The position numbers and the translations under genes are program-made. From a virus, in IMG/VR virus record IMGVR_UViG_3300005288_000096, positions 1 through 41,471 of that record: a stretch of DNA of 41,471 nt. One strand, given 5' to 3'. Positions 29,909 through 36,929 of this stretch are shown one piece after another (the stretch's first letter is position 1; every line of letters starts with the position of its first letter). Below the pieces are notes generated by a model, which saw nothing but the letters and a program-made list of their open reading frames with translations, was not told where the DNA came from and ran no database searches.

Positions 29909-29991
29909 CCGCCTTAGTCCTGGCCGCAGCCGTAATGCTCGCCACCTCTTACAAGTTCTTCCGCAACCTCGACCGTCAGGAGCAGCCATGA
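29905..29991 (+). CDS. 28-aa single-pass membrane peptide
   Basis: MTALVLAAAVMLATSY is a membrane helix, followed by a polar end rich in charge (KFFRNLDRQEQP). GTAAGGA lies upstream, and both ends overlap neighbouring genes by 4 bp. Early membrane peptides of this kind may affect the host envelope or block superinfection. Very short, so moderate confidence only. Confidence 0.6.
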   Translation: MTALVLAAAVMLATSYKFFRNLDRQEQP

Positions 29992-30263
29992 GCACCCAGC
30001 AACAAACAGACATCGCCGCACTGGTTGGCGAAATGGAAGACGTTGCTTGCGAATCTACGGGCCACGGTAATCAGCACCACGGAGGCGCTGCGGTGAGTTA
30101 CGCAAGGGTCGACTGCATTGACTGCGGCACCAGCGTAATCAAGTCCTACTGCGCCACGATGATCGGCTTTGTTCGGGGCAACCTGATGGTCGCTTGCAGC
30201 CAATGCCTCAGGAAAGACCGCGCTCTCGACGTAATCACCATCCTCGGCCCGGTGAACGCATGA
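29988..30263 (+). CDS. Zinc-ribbon-like early protein
   Basis: The 91-aa product has CIDCGTS at about residues 43-49 and CSQC near residue 70, forming a likely four-Cys zinc ribbon, with extra His residues (HGNQHHGG) before it. CAGGAG lies upstream of the ATG. Function unknown. Confidence 0.68.
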   Translation: MSTQQQTDIAALVGEMEDVACESTGHGNQHHGGAAVSYARVDCIDCGTSVIKSYCATMIGFVRGNLMVACSQCLRKDRALDVITILGPVNA

Positions 30264-30391
30264 GCTGGTCACCTGAAGATGACGACGAACCACAACAACA
30301 ACGGCCCAACACCAACAGCCTGTGCCCCTGTGACATGTGTTGCGAGCAGGGAGCCTACTCAACCGAACTCGACAAGGAAGACATCGAATGA
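30260..30391 (+). CDS. Small acidic Cys-containing protein
   Basis: The 43-aa product is acidic (SPEDDDEPQQQ) with a CPCDMCC cluster. It overlaps its neighbours by 4 bp on both sides. No convincing ribosome site, so it is likely translated by coupling. Unknown function. Confidence 0.58.
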   Translation: MSWSPEDDDEPQQQRPNTNSLCPCDMCCEQGAYSTELDKEDIE

Positions 30392-31095
30392 CAACCACGA
30401 CCACCGAACCAGGCAATATCAGCTTGCAAGTATTCAATGACATCGAGCAGGGAACGGATGAGTGGCATGCTGTACGGCGCGGCATAATCACGGCATCTGT
30501 TGTGGGTTTGCTCATCACACCGAAGACGATCAAGCCGGCGATCAACGACACGTCGCGCGGCCTGACTGGCACGCTGGTAGCCGAGCGCATCACGGGCCTC
30601 ACGGAGCCGATGCAGATGAACGCTGACATGGAACGCGGGACCTTGGATGAGCCGTTCGCCCGCGACCTGTACAGCGAGCACTTTGCACCTGTCGCTGAGG
30701 TTGGGTTCATGGTGCGCGATGACTGGGGTTTCCGGATCGGCTACTCACCGGATGGTTTGGTTGGTGATGACGGTTTGATCGAGATTAAGTCGCGCCGTCA
30801 GAAGAAGCACCTCGCGACGATCCTGGCCGATGAAGTGCCGCTCGAAAATGTGGCGCAGTGCCAAGCGGGGCTGCTTGTCTCCGGGCGTGCATGGCTGGAT
30901 TATGTGTCCTATTGCGGCGGCATGCCCCTGTACGTGAAGCGCGTCTACCCGGATATGAGATGGTTCCACGCGATCCAAGTAGCCGTCGAAGCGTTTGAGG
31001 ACTCAGCGGCGCAGATGATCAAGAACTACGGGATCAACACCAGCGGCAGACCCGCGACCGAACGCATTAACCACTACGAAGAGATGAGGTTCTGA
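30388..31095 (+). CDS. YqaJ / lambda-type exonuclease
   Basis: The 235-aa recombination nuclease would degrade one strand from double-strand ends. Key motifs are QGTDEWHAVRRGIITAS (residues 21-37), GTLDEPFARDLY with E88, GYSPDGLV with D122 and IEIKSRRQ with E132 and K134. This is the PD-(D/E)XK arrangement of the family. ATG 30388 overlaps the previous stop; an upstream in-frame ATG at 30337 is less likely. The protein at 31235-31792 is probably its functional partner. Confidence 0.9.
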   Translation: MTTTTTEPGNISLQVFNDIEQGTDEWHAVRRGIITASVVGLLITPKTIKPAINDTSRGLTGTLVAERITGLTEPMQMNADMERGTLDEPFARDLYSEHFAPVAEVGFMVRDDWGFRIGYSPDGLVGDDGLIEIKSRRQKKHLATILADEVPLENVAQCQAGLLVSGRAWLDYVSYCGGMPLYVKRVYPDMRWFHAIQVAVEAFEDSAAQMIKNYGINTSGRPATERINHYEEMRF

Positions 31096-31097
31096 CA

Positions 31098-31235
31098 ATG
31101 GACGAATTTGGAGAGTCCCCGAGCATCTACATATGGCCCGTAGACCACGTGGAGGGCGAGCCCTTCGAAGACGACTTCTGGGAACGAGTCGCTGAGGGCC
31201 TGAAATCTGTATACATCGAATGGGAGCGGATCTGA
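31098..31235 (+). CDS. Small acidic protein between recombination genes
   Basis: The 45-aa product is strongly acidic (GEPFEDDFWERVAEGLK). It lies 2 nt after the exonuclease stop and its TGA overlaps the ATG of the next gene. It could mimic DNA or regulate the nuclease, but that is speculation. Confidence 0.65.
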   Translation: MDEFGESPSIYIWPVDHVEGEPFEDDFWERVAEGLKSVYIEWERI

Positions 31236-31792
31236 TGGACCTCACCGAATCAATCGCCCCGAAATCCGACCAACTCAACAGTGACGACCTCGTCACCGGG
31301 CCAGTCACCGTGACCATCACTGAGGTTCGCGCTGGCAACTCTGAGCAGCCCGTCGAAGTCCACACGGCAGAGTTCCCCGGACGCCCCTACAAGCCGTCCA
31401 AGAGCATGAGGCGCGTCATGGTGCAGGCGTGGGGGGCAGAGGCTAGCGCGTACGCCGGCCACCGACTTACCTTGTTCCGCAACCCTGAAATCAAGTTCGG
31501 CGGCGCAACTGTCGGCGGCATCGAAATCTCGGCAATGTCACACCTGCCGAAGCGACTCACAGTCTCCCTGATGGTGACCCGCGGCAAACGCAAGCCGTTC
31601 TCCGTGGAGGTGCTGGCCGAACCCAAGCCCACCGCACGTCGTGACTTCCTGGCTGAGGCTGGGCAGGCTGCGGGTATCGAGGCGTTGCGTGCGATTTACA
31701 GTGCCGCTGCCGAAGCTAACGAATCGGCGGAAACCCTCGCGAAGATCATCGCAATGGCAACCCCCGCACCTGATGCCGCGCCCGCTGAGTAG
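31235..31792 (+). CDS. Conserved exonuclease-associated protein
   Basis: The 185-aa product begins MDLTESIAPKSDQLNSDDLV. It has a conserved beta core (TVTITEVRAGNSEQPVEVH, then TLFRNPEIKFGGATVGGIEI, then KRLTVSLMVTRGKRKPFSV) and a helical C-terminus. I recognise this as a protein frequently found next to YqaJ-type exonucleases in actinophages, without an established function. The beta core could be an OB-like fold, which would suit a DNA-binding or annealing role. No RecT, Erf or Red-beta gene is seen nearby, so this is the best candidate partner. Confidence 0.75.
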   Translation: MDLTESIAPKSDQLNSDDLVTGPVTVTITEVRAGNSEQPVEVHTAEFPGRPYKPSKSMRRVMVQAWGAEASAYAGHRLTLFRNPEIKFGGATVGGIEISAMSHLPKRLTVSLMVTRGKRKPFSVEVLAEPKPTARRDFLAEAGQAAGIEALRAIYSAAAEANESAETLAKIIAMATPAPDAAPAE

Positions 31793-31805
31793 CGCCCCGT
31801 TGGTG

Positions 31806-31991
31806 ATGAACACGATCACCAACCACTGTCGCTGCGGCAAGGTACTCGCACTGAACGAGCAAGACGCGCGGCGCATCGTCAAACGCATCCAGAAACGCAA
31901 AGGCGACACGCAGGCCGTGAGGTATTACCGCTGCAAGTTCGGGTCCACCCACTGGACCAGCCAGATACACCAACAGGAAAGAGCTAGCTAG
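31806..31991 (+). CDS. Small zinc-ribbon-like protein
   Basis: The 61-aa product has CRCGKVLALNEQDARRIVKR and a later RYYRCKFGSTHWTSQ. Three Cys and one His could bind one zinc. The basic central helix suggests nucleic acid contact. Starts at ATG 31806 or GTG 31803; the ribosome site is weak. Confidence 0.68.
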   Translation: MNTITNHCRCGKVLALNEQDARRIVKRIQKRKGDTQAVRYYRCKFGSTHWTSQIHQQERAS

Positions 31992-32255
31992 TTGTCACGC
32001 ATCATCACCGTATATACGTCCCCAAATTGCCAGCCATGCAAGGCTACTAAGCGCTGGTTGGACGCCCGCAGCATCGGCTACCAAACCGTTGATGTGTCAC
32101 AAAGTCCGGACGACTTAGCCGCCATCAAGTCCCTCGGCTACAAAGCAGCACCCGTGGTCATCGTCTCAACAGGCGACCCGGAGATTGAGCTTCACTGGCA
32201 GGGCTTCCACCCCGACAACCTCAAGAAATACACCCTTACGGAGGCGGCGGCTTGA
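31992..32255 (+). CDS. NrdH-like redoxin (glutaredoxin fold)
   Basis: The 87-aa product has a thioredoxin-fold pattern: IITVYTSPNC-QPC-KATKRWL with the CQPC active site (C13, C16), then TVDVSQSPDDL and the cis-Pro segment AAPVVIV (P residue before VV). The C-terminal HWQGFHPDNL matches NrdH proteins. It would reduce ribonucleotide reductase or another enzyme during DNA synthesis. TTG start with AGGAAAGAG about 8 nt upstream. No ribonucleotide reductase gene is in the window. Confidence 0.85.
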   Translation: MSRIITVYTSPNCQPCKATKRWLDARSIGYQTVDVSQSPDDLAAIKSLGYKAAPVVIVSTGDPEIELHWQGFHPDNLKKYTLTEAAA

Positions 32256-32800
32256 AGATAGCCAGGTGCCATACGGAATGCGAAGTCCAAGGCTGCACAA
32301 ATCTTGTGGGGCCAAAGGGTGCGAGAGGGATTTGCACCAAGCACTATCAGATGTGGCGCAAGACCGGCGACCCATGCGGGTCAACAAGACCATCTGATGC
32401 AGATCGGTTTTGGCCGAAGGTTCGCAAGGGTGCCGACTGCTGGGTATGGCAGGCAGGAGTGGACGGGTGCGGATACGGAATGTTCAGCGTGACGCGGACC
32501 GTGAGGGCGCATAGGTGGGCGTACGAACATCTGGTCGGCCCGATACCCGAAGGCCTGGTACTCGACCACCTATGCAGGAACACTCGATGCGTCAACCCGG
32601 CACACTTGGAACCCGTCACTAACGACGAAAACCTCTTTCGAGGTTGGGGCCGGCGGATCAAGAACGGCTCAGTCCAAGGCTGCATCAACGGCCATGAGTA
32701 CACCGAACTCAACACTTACATCAACCCCAAAGGCGCACTTGTGTGTCGAACCTGCTCGGCAAGAAGCCGGCGCAGATACGAAGAAAGGGTAGCCGCGTAA
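32252..32800 (+). CDS. HNH endonuclease (homing type)
   Basis: The 182-aa product contains [50 protein letters not shown] and NLFRGWGRR, the ordered motifs of HNH_3-type homing nucleases. An N-terminal Cys-rich part ([20 protein letters not shown]) and a C-terminal [14 protein letters not shown] add zinc sites. TTG start behind GGAGG, overlapping the redoxin stop. It lies directly before ssb. Probably a mobile gene inserted in the replication region without harming the flanks. Confidence 0.88.
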   Translation: MKIARCHTECEVQGCTNLVGPKGARGICTKHYQMWRKTGDPCGSTRPSDADRFWPKVRKGADCWVWQAGVDGCGYGMFSVTRTVRAHRWAYEHLVGPIPEGLVLDHLCRNTRCVNPAHLEPVTNDENLFRGWGRRIKNGSVQGCINGHEYTELNTYINPKGALVCRTCSARSRRRYEERVAA

Positions 32801-33309
32801 TGGCTAACGAAACGACTCTCACCCTCATTGGCAACATGACAACCGACCCGGAGTTGCGCTTCGTGCCTTCCGGGGCCGCGGTCGCGAACTTCACCGTGGC
32901 TTCGACTCCGAAGATCTTCGACAAGAAGACCAATGAGTGGCGGGATCAGGAAACCCTGTTTGTGCGGTGCAATGTCTGGCGCGAGATGGCTGAGTCGGTT
33001 GCGGAATCTTTGACCAGGGGAACCCGTGTCGTCGTGTCCGGGCGCCTTACTTCCCGCTCTTGGGAAGACAAGGATGGGACCAAGCGCTCTGTCATGGAGC
33101 TTGAGGTTGACGAAATCGGCCCCTCGCTCCGGTACGCAACAGCCAAAGTGACCCGCACCCAGCGCAACAACCAGGGCGGCAACACTGGCGGTTTCGCAAC
33201 ATCTCAGCCGTCTGGTTTTGGTCCGTCCACAGCCCAGCAGGATCCGTGGGGCGGCAACTCGTCCGCAAACGCAGGCGGATTCGGCGGCAACAGCGAACCT
33301 CCGTTCTGA
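32800..33309 (+). CDS. ssb: Single-stranded DNA-binding protein
   Basis: The 169-aa product has an OB domain (residues 1-112) with [47 protein letters not shown] and [17 protein letters not shown], as in bacterial SSBs. A Gly/Asn/Gln-rich linker follows, ending GGNSEPPF, a shortened form of the acidic tip. The ATG overlaps the HNH stop (TAATG). It ends the first block of early genes; an operator-promoter follows. Confidence 0.93.
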   Translation: MANETTLTLIGNMTTDPELRFVPSGAAVANFTVASTPKIFDKKTNEWRDQETLFVRCNVWREMAESVAESLTRGTRVVVSGRLTSRSWEDKDGTKRSVMELEVDEIGPSLRYATAKVTRTQRNNQGGNTGGFATSQPSGFGPSTAQQDPWGGNSSANAGGFGGNSEPPF

Positions 33310-33333
33310 CCCACATTTTTGACCTAAATTAGT

Positions 33334-33376
33334 TGCAGTGTTGTGCAGTAAATTCCTGCACAACACTGCATACTTA
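33334..33376 (+). promoter_or_regulatory. Operator-promoter E with 15-bp inverted repeat
   Basis: TGCAGT-N4-TGCAGT (33334-33349) is mirrored by a second pair on the other side (33355-33370). Together they form 15-bp perfect arms (33334-33348 and 33356-33370) around 7 nt. A -10-like CATACT (33369-33374) follows. It precedes the gene at 33403 and lies 25 bp after ssb. Confidence 0.62.
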
Positions 33377-33402
33377 GAGAACACCCAAACCCGAAGGAAA
33401 TC

Positions 33403-33555
33403 ATGAGCACCTTCCACCACCAGACCGGTGACAACATCCGGGCGTTACGCGACTGGCACCACAAAACGCACACTCACGCACTCCGGTGGGAGTCCTGCCC
33501 CTGGTCGCCGTGTGATCAACTCGAACCCGACTTCCGGGAAGCGTGGTCCAAGTAG
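33403..33555 (+). CDS. 50-aa His/Trp-rich protein
   Basis: The frame MSTFHHQTGDNIRALRDWHH continues with HKTHTHALRWESCPWSPC. GAAGGAA lies upstream of the ATG. It is the first gene after operator-promoter E. Several His and two Cys could bind metal. Its stop overlaps the next GTG. Unknown function. Confidence 0.68.
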   Translation: MSTFHHQTGDNIRALRDWHHKTHTHALRWESCPWSPCDQLEPDFREAWSK

Positions 33556-33779
33556 TGGCGTACGTCTACAAGGGCAAGAACGCCCCGCGTGAAGCACCCA
33601 AAGGTGAGCGCCGACGCGGCCCCGGCAGGAACCCGCGGCACGGGAACGGATGCGGCACCCCAGCCGGATACGCCACCCACCGCAGACACAACACGCCAGT
33701 ATGCCTCCCATGCAAAGCCGCACGGAGCGAGTACCGGCGAAACCTTGACAGAGCAAAACGGCAGGAGACAGCAGCATGA
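33555..33779 (+). CDS. Zinc-motif protein (separate form of a two-part module)
   Basis: The 74-aa basic product has the motif CGTPAGYATHRRHNTPVCLPC (given here with its turn at residues 33-53) followed by KAARSEYRRN. The same motif starts the protein at 34006-34329. Start GTG 33555 overlaps the preceding stop; GTG 33543 is an alternative. It is coupled to the next gene by ATGA. Confidence 0.72.
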   Translation: MAYVYKGKNAPREAPKGERRRGPGRNPRHGNGCGTPAGYATHRRHNTPVCLPCKAARSEYRRNLDRAKRQETAA

Positions 33780-34009
33780 GCACCGAACCATTAGCGCCTC
33801 GATACCAAAAGTGCGCGGACGCCGCAGCTAGGAAAGCAGCGATCCTAGCCGAAGAAATCGAATGGCAACTCAAGAGCGGACAAGGGTGGTGGACCGCGAT
33901 GAAAGCAGTCGGCTACACCAACCCCGAATCCCTCAGCAGGCGACTCTACAGGTCCGGACGACACGACCTCGCCGCCGTATTCAAGATCGATGAGGAAGAG
34001 GCAGCATGA
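33776..34009 (+). CDS. HTH-like EIEW-domain protein (separate form)
   Basis: The 77-aa product has ILAEEIEWQLKSGQGWWTAM, KAVGYTNPESLSRRLYRSGRHDLA, a helix-turn-helix-like layout in which residues 45-60 could be the recognition helix. The same domain forms the C-terminal half of the next protein. Coupled on both sides. Confidence 0.72.
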   Translation: MSTEPLAPRYQKCADAAARKAAILAEEIEWQLKSGQGWWTAMKAVGYTNPESLSRRLYRSGRHDLAAVFKIDEEEAA

Positions 34010-34329
34010 ACCCCACGATCATTCGCCCTATCTGCGGCACTGACGCCGGATACCGGGCGCACACAAAACGCGTCGAAGAACGCTGTCAACCATGCAAAAC
34101 TGCGTGGACCGAACGGTGCAAAAAATACACCCACCGCACCAAGATGACAGCCCAAGAAATCGCCGAAGAAATCGAATGGCTGCTCTCCCTCAATCAGGGC
34201 GAGCACTACATACTTCGGGCCATCGGCTACCAAGGCCGTGAACGTTCGCTGGAGGCCCGGTTGCGGGACCACGGGTTGCAGGACGTAGCCCGCCGCCTCC
34301 TATTCCCTGACCTGGACGCCGCAGCATGA
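34006..34329 (+). CDS. Fused zinc-motif plus EIEW-domain protein
   Basis: The 107-aa product joins both modules of the two preceding genes. Residues 9-28 (ICGTDAGYRAHTKRVEERC, then QPCKTAW) match the zinc motif at 33555. Residues 50-100 (AEEIEWLLSLNQGEHYILRA, IGYQG, SLEARLRDHG) match the domain at 33776. Probably a DNA-binding regulator. Function in the phage is unknown. Confidence 0.72.
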   Translation: MNPTIIRPICGTDAGYRAHTKRVEERCQPCKTAWTERCKKYTHRTKMTAQEIAEEIEWLLSLNQGEHYILRAIGYQGRERSLEARLRDHGLQDVARRLLFPDLDAAA

Positions 34330-34433
34330 CCGCGCAGTCATGGGATGAGCGCCGCGCAGAACGCAAAGCCGCCGACCAGGAACGCAAAGACGCCCACCGC
34401 AAAGAACGCGAGAACACAGCGGATTCCGGATGA
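34326..34433 (+). CDS. 35-aa charged helical peptide
   Basis: The frame MTAQSWDERRAERKAADQER continues with KDAHRKERE, a single highly charged helix. It overlaps neighbours by 4 bp on both sides. Possibly only a coupling element before the replication gene. Confidence 0.6.
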   Translation: MTAQSWDERRAERKAADQERKDAHRKERENTADSG

Positions 34434-34843
34434 GTCTAGAAACTGGGGTCGAGTGGGTTCGGCTCCAAACCAGCATCTACCGCAACTCGAAACTCCTCAA
34501 CCTCCTAGCGCTACCGTCTGGGCATCGGACCGCACTCGCGTACATCTTCTCGTTCGGTTACTCCGGGGAACATGGCTGCACGGGCGTTATCCCGAAGGTG
34601 GCACTCCCACTCATCCAGGCAACCGCAGCGGACGCTAAGAGGCTCGTGACAGCCGAACTGTGGGACGTGGACGCGGGCTCCAAGGGCTGGAAAATCCACG
34701 ACTGGGACGTGTACCAGCCGAACCCTGAGTACATCAAAAAGCTCTCAGATGCGGGCCGTGCAGGGGCTAGGGCCAGATGGGACAAAAGGGCCGCTGAAAT
34801 GGCCTCCGAAGCACCTGAAACCCCGGATTCACCGCCATTTTAG
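34430..34843 (+). CDS. Replication organizer-like protein (short)
   Basis: The 137-aa product has the usual N-terminal winged-helix pattern of phage replication organizers: WVRLQTSIYRNSKLLNLLAL, then ATAADAKRLVTAELWDVD and GWKIHDWDVYQPNPEYI. It ends in a basic part (AGRAGARARWDKR). Larger relatives have an extra helicase-loading domain, which is missing here. Iteron-like repeats lie just after the stop, consistent with an origin recognised by this protein. No phage helicase or primase is found, so replication probably depends on host enzymes. Confidence 0.78.
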   Translation: MSLETGVEWVRLQTSIYRNSKLLNLLALPSGHRTALAYIFSFGYSGEHGCTGVIPKVALPLIQATAADAKRLVTAELWDVDAGSKGWKIHDWDVYQPNPEYIKKLSDAGRAGARARWDKRAAEMASEAPETPDSPPF

Positions 34844-34994
34844 CGATGCGATTCGTATGCGATTCGCATTCCGATTCGGTATGCACACTTAACAGTAAAC
34901 ACCCGACCTCGCCTTTCGCTTCGCTTGGCTTTTAAAGAAGTTGGGGTGCTTTGCTGCTGCTTCGTCACTTACCTATACGCGAAGGTCACAAAAA
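34844..34994. other. Candidate replication origin with iteron-like repeats
   Basis: ATGCGATTCG occurs at 34846-34855 and 34857-34866, and CCGATTCG at 34871-34878, so the GATTCG core repeats every 11-12 bp. The following 34880-34900 and 34930-34945 stretches are AT-richer. The region holds no gene and lies directly downstream of the replication-organizer-like gene. Confidence 0.55.
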
Positions 34995-35351
34995 ATGGAT
35001 TTGAAATTCAACGAGTATGACGCTGTTGATTTGTCGTCAATCATCCGCCGCTACCGTCCTCGCTGGGCGCACAGTGCGATCATGACTCAGCTTGGGATTG
35101 CAGCAAAGAGTGGCGCTTCACTGGGCCAGGTGATGGCAGCAGCAGAGAAAGCCATGAATAACGAAAAGCAGCTAACACCTGCCGCGATCATGTTCCCCGA
35201 GAACTGGGAGCAGTCCAATACGAAAAGCGCCGGGAACATAGCAGCCCCACGGGTTTGCATGGAATGTACCCAACGCTTCCCCGCAGACCAAGTCACAAGG
35301 CATCCGTCCGGGCACGGGTTCATTTGCGGCGGACACGAGGAGACGGCATGA
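34995..35351 (+). CDS. Protein with C-terminal zinc-finger-like end
   Basis: The 118-aa product has a helical N-terminal part (DLSSIIRRYRPRWAHSAIMT, SLGQVMAAAEKAM) and a C-terminal CMECTQRFPADQVTRHPSGH followed by FICGGH, which supplies four Cys/His ligands. GAAGG lies upstream of the ATG. It follows the candidate origin, so a replication role is possible. No family recognised. Confidence 0.7.
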   Translation: MDLKFNEYDAVDLSSIIRRYRPRWAHSAIMTQLGIAAKSGASLGQVMAAAEKAMNNEKQLTPAAIMFPENWEQSNTKSAGNIAAPRVCMECTQRFPADQVTRHPSGHGFICGGHEETA

Positions 35352-35467
35352 CCATTCCCAGCCTCACAGTGCCGCCCGTGAGCGCCTTGCAGTACTCTTC
35401 AGCACTCCGCTGCATACCACTGAAAACTAGCCCGTTAGCAAGCGCTTTCCAGGGAGAACCAGAATGA
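35348..35467 (+). CDS. 39-aa protein, uncertain
   Basis: The frame MTIPSLTVPPVSALQYSSAL fits exactly between two genes with ATGA overlaps at both ends. The content is low in charge and has no motif. A reading frame maintained for coupling is the simplest explanation. Confidence 0.45.
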   Translation: MTIPSLTVPPVSALQYSSALRCIPLKTSPLASAFQGEPE

Positions 35468-35703
35468 GCAAGAAGCAAGCAACTGACGACCAGAGCCTCT
35501 ACGCCCCGGACTTCTTCGCCGACACCAGATCGCCAGCCATCCTTGCGGCAGGCAAGGCGCTCTATGGGCGACTGAACTTCTACAAGGACTCCGCACCCGC
35601 ATGGGAAGACTTGGACATCGATGCATCGGATCACTACTACATCGCGGCCCGTCATGCCGTCAGAGCATTCCACCGCGAGGCCGAACGCGAGGCAAGCAAG
35701 TGA
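35464..35703 (+). CDS. Small middle protein, unknown function
   Basis: The 79-aa product is helical with acidic patches (WEDLDIDASDHYYIAARHAV). CAGGGAG lies upstream of the ATG. The stop overlaps the GTG of the resolvase-like gene. No domain recognised. Confidence 0.68.
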   Translation: MSKKQATDDQSLYAPDFFADTRSPAILAAGKALYGRLNFYKDSAPAWEDLDIDASDHYYIAARHAVRAFHREAEREASK

Positions 35704-36050
35704 CCGCATATCACCGCCAAAAAGGCCCATCGTTCGAACGCCTCATAGCCGACTACCTAGCCTTGAATGGCTTCCCGTACGCTGACCGGCGCGTCAAGTC
35801 AGGGGCGAAGGACAAGGGCGATATCGGCGGGGTCATGGCTCACGGGCAACGCGTCGTCCTTGAGGCGAAGAACACCACCAGGATTAACCTCGGCACATGG
35901 GCGACGGAAGCCGAGACGGAGCGCGTGAACGATGGCGCACTCGCCGGCATGATCGTGCACAAACGCCACGGCAAGGGCAAAGCTGCGGATCAGTGGGTCA
36001 CGCTCACCCTCGCCGACCTCACAGCCCTCCTAACCGGAACCAGGCCCTAA
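35700..36050 (+). CDS. PD-(D/E)XK nuclease, Holliday junction resolvase-like
   Basis: The 116-aa product has the motif series of small archaeal/phage resolvases: GPSFERLIADYL (E13), KDKGDIGGV (D41), RVVLEAKNTT (E55, K57) and later IVHKRHGKG and DQWVTLTLADL. It probably cuts branched DNA before packaging. GTG start overlapping the preceding stop. It is the last gene before operator-promoter D. Confidence 0.82.
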   Translation: MTAYHRQKGPSFERLIADYLALNGFPYADRRVKSGAKDKGDIGGVMAHGQRVVLEAKNTTRINLGTWATEAETERVNDGALAGMIVHKRHGKGKAADQWVTLTLADLTALLTGTRP

Positions 36051-36069
36051 AAATTTAGGAAGAAAAAGT

Positions 36070-36109
36070 TGCAGTTCTCTACAGTAAAACCCGCAAAACA
36101 GTGTAAACT
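36070..36109 (+). promoter_or_regulatory. Operator-promoter D, ACTGYA family
   Basis: TGCAGT-TCTC-TACAGT (36070-36085) lies before AACAGTG and a -10-like TAAACT (36104-36109). It precedes the gene at 36157 with a 47-nt leader. The gap from 36051 to 36156 has no gene. Confidence 0.62.
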
Positions 36110-36156
36110 TATCTCATCGGCCCGACTCAGCGGACCCCGACCCCCCGGAGCACATG

Positions 36157-36294
36157 ATGACCATCCTGGATGAGCTTGTAACCCTGATTGACGGCCTCGA
36201 CGCTGAAGGCCATGACCACCAGAACGTAAAGACGATCAAACGCCTCGTACACAACTTGCAGAAGATCACCGAAAACATGGAGCACACAAAATGA
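36157..36294 (+). CDS. 45-aa helical protein
   Basis: The frame MTILDELVTLIDGLDAEGHD continues with a helix VKTIKRLVHNLQKITENME. GGAG lies 6 nt before ATG 36157; ATG 36154 is too close. It is the first gene behind operator-promoter D. Possibly a small dimeric helical hairpin. Unknown function. Confidence 0.68.
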   Translation: MTILDELVTLIDGLDAEGHDHQNVKTIKRLVHNLQKITENMEHTK

Positions 36295-36632
36295 GCGACC
36301 GCGAAGAACTGGCGACAGTCATCAGCCGAACCCCTCACATCAGGGCGCTTCACCTTGAACTGCCGAGCAGTATCGTCAGTCATCTCGCAGACGGAATCAT
36401 CGACGCGGTCCTCGCATCCGGTTACCGAAAGCCGCGCGTAGTGACGACCGTTGCCGAACTCGACGCGCTGCCTGCTGGGGCCATGATCCTGGACAGCGAC
36501 CCGGATTGCTGCGTGAAGAACGACCGCGAGCGGTGGTACTCCTTGGCAGGATCGGAAGAAAGCTACTCCAGTGCGCATATCGTTGACTCACTCCCCGCGA
36601 CGGTCCTTTACGTACCGGAGCCGACCGCGTGA
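36291..36632 (+). CDS. Conserved middle protein, unknown function
   Basis: The 113-aa product has an N-terminal helical part and a C-terminal beta part with AELDALPAGAMILDSD and RERWYSLAG. This second pattern recurs in many actinophage proteins of unknown role. Overlaps both neighbours by 4 bp. Confidence 0.7.
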   Translation: MSDREELATVISRTPHIRALHLELPSSIVSHLADGIIDAVLASGYRKPRVVTTVAELDALPAGAMILDSDPDCCVKNDRERWYSLAGSEESYSSAHIVDSLPATVLYVPEPTA

Positions 36633-36775
36633 AGCATCGCCCGGTAACCCAGCTCACGGTCCCCGACGCACTCGCAGCCTCAGCGCATGGCCTGAACGAA
36701 TCCCAGTGGCTCGCACTCACCGACACGGAACGCGCAGACCGCCGCTGGAACATCACACAAGCAAGCAGGGGATAA
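36629..36775 (+). CDS. 48-aa protein, unknown function
   Basis: The frame VKHRPVTQLTVPDALAASAH includes GLNESQWLALTDTERADRRW. GTG start overlapping the preceding stop (GTGA). The middle looks like a short helix-turn-helix. No family recognised. Confidence 0.6.
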   Translation: MKHRPVTQLTVPDALAASAHGLNESQWLALTDTERADRRWNITQASRG

Positions 36776-36778
36776 GAA

Positions 36779-36928
36779 ATGACTGAGCAAGTAGGTGTTG
36801 GCGCCGATTTCTGGAACCGCCGAACCAACCGAATCCCCGGCTGCTCGTGCGAACCATGGCGGTACAACCCACGACAAACCCGCCCACCAGCAAACCCCAA
36901 CTGCGAAATGCACGGACAAGGAAACTAA
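36779..36928 (+). CDS. 49-aa Cys/Pro-rich protein
   Basis: The frame has C22, C24 (CSCEPWRYNP), then C43 and H46 (NCEMHG), a possible zinc site. AGGGG lies upstream of the ATG. It ends just before the TTG of the membrane protein gene, whose ribosome site is in its last codons. Confidence 0.6.
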   Translation: MTEQVGVGADFWNRRTNRIPGCSCEPWRYNPRQTRPPANPNCEMHGQGN

Positions 36929-36929
36929 C

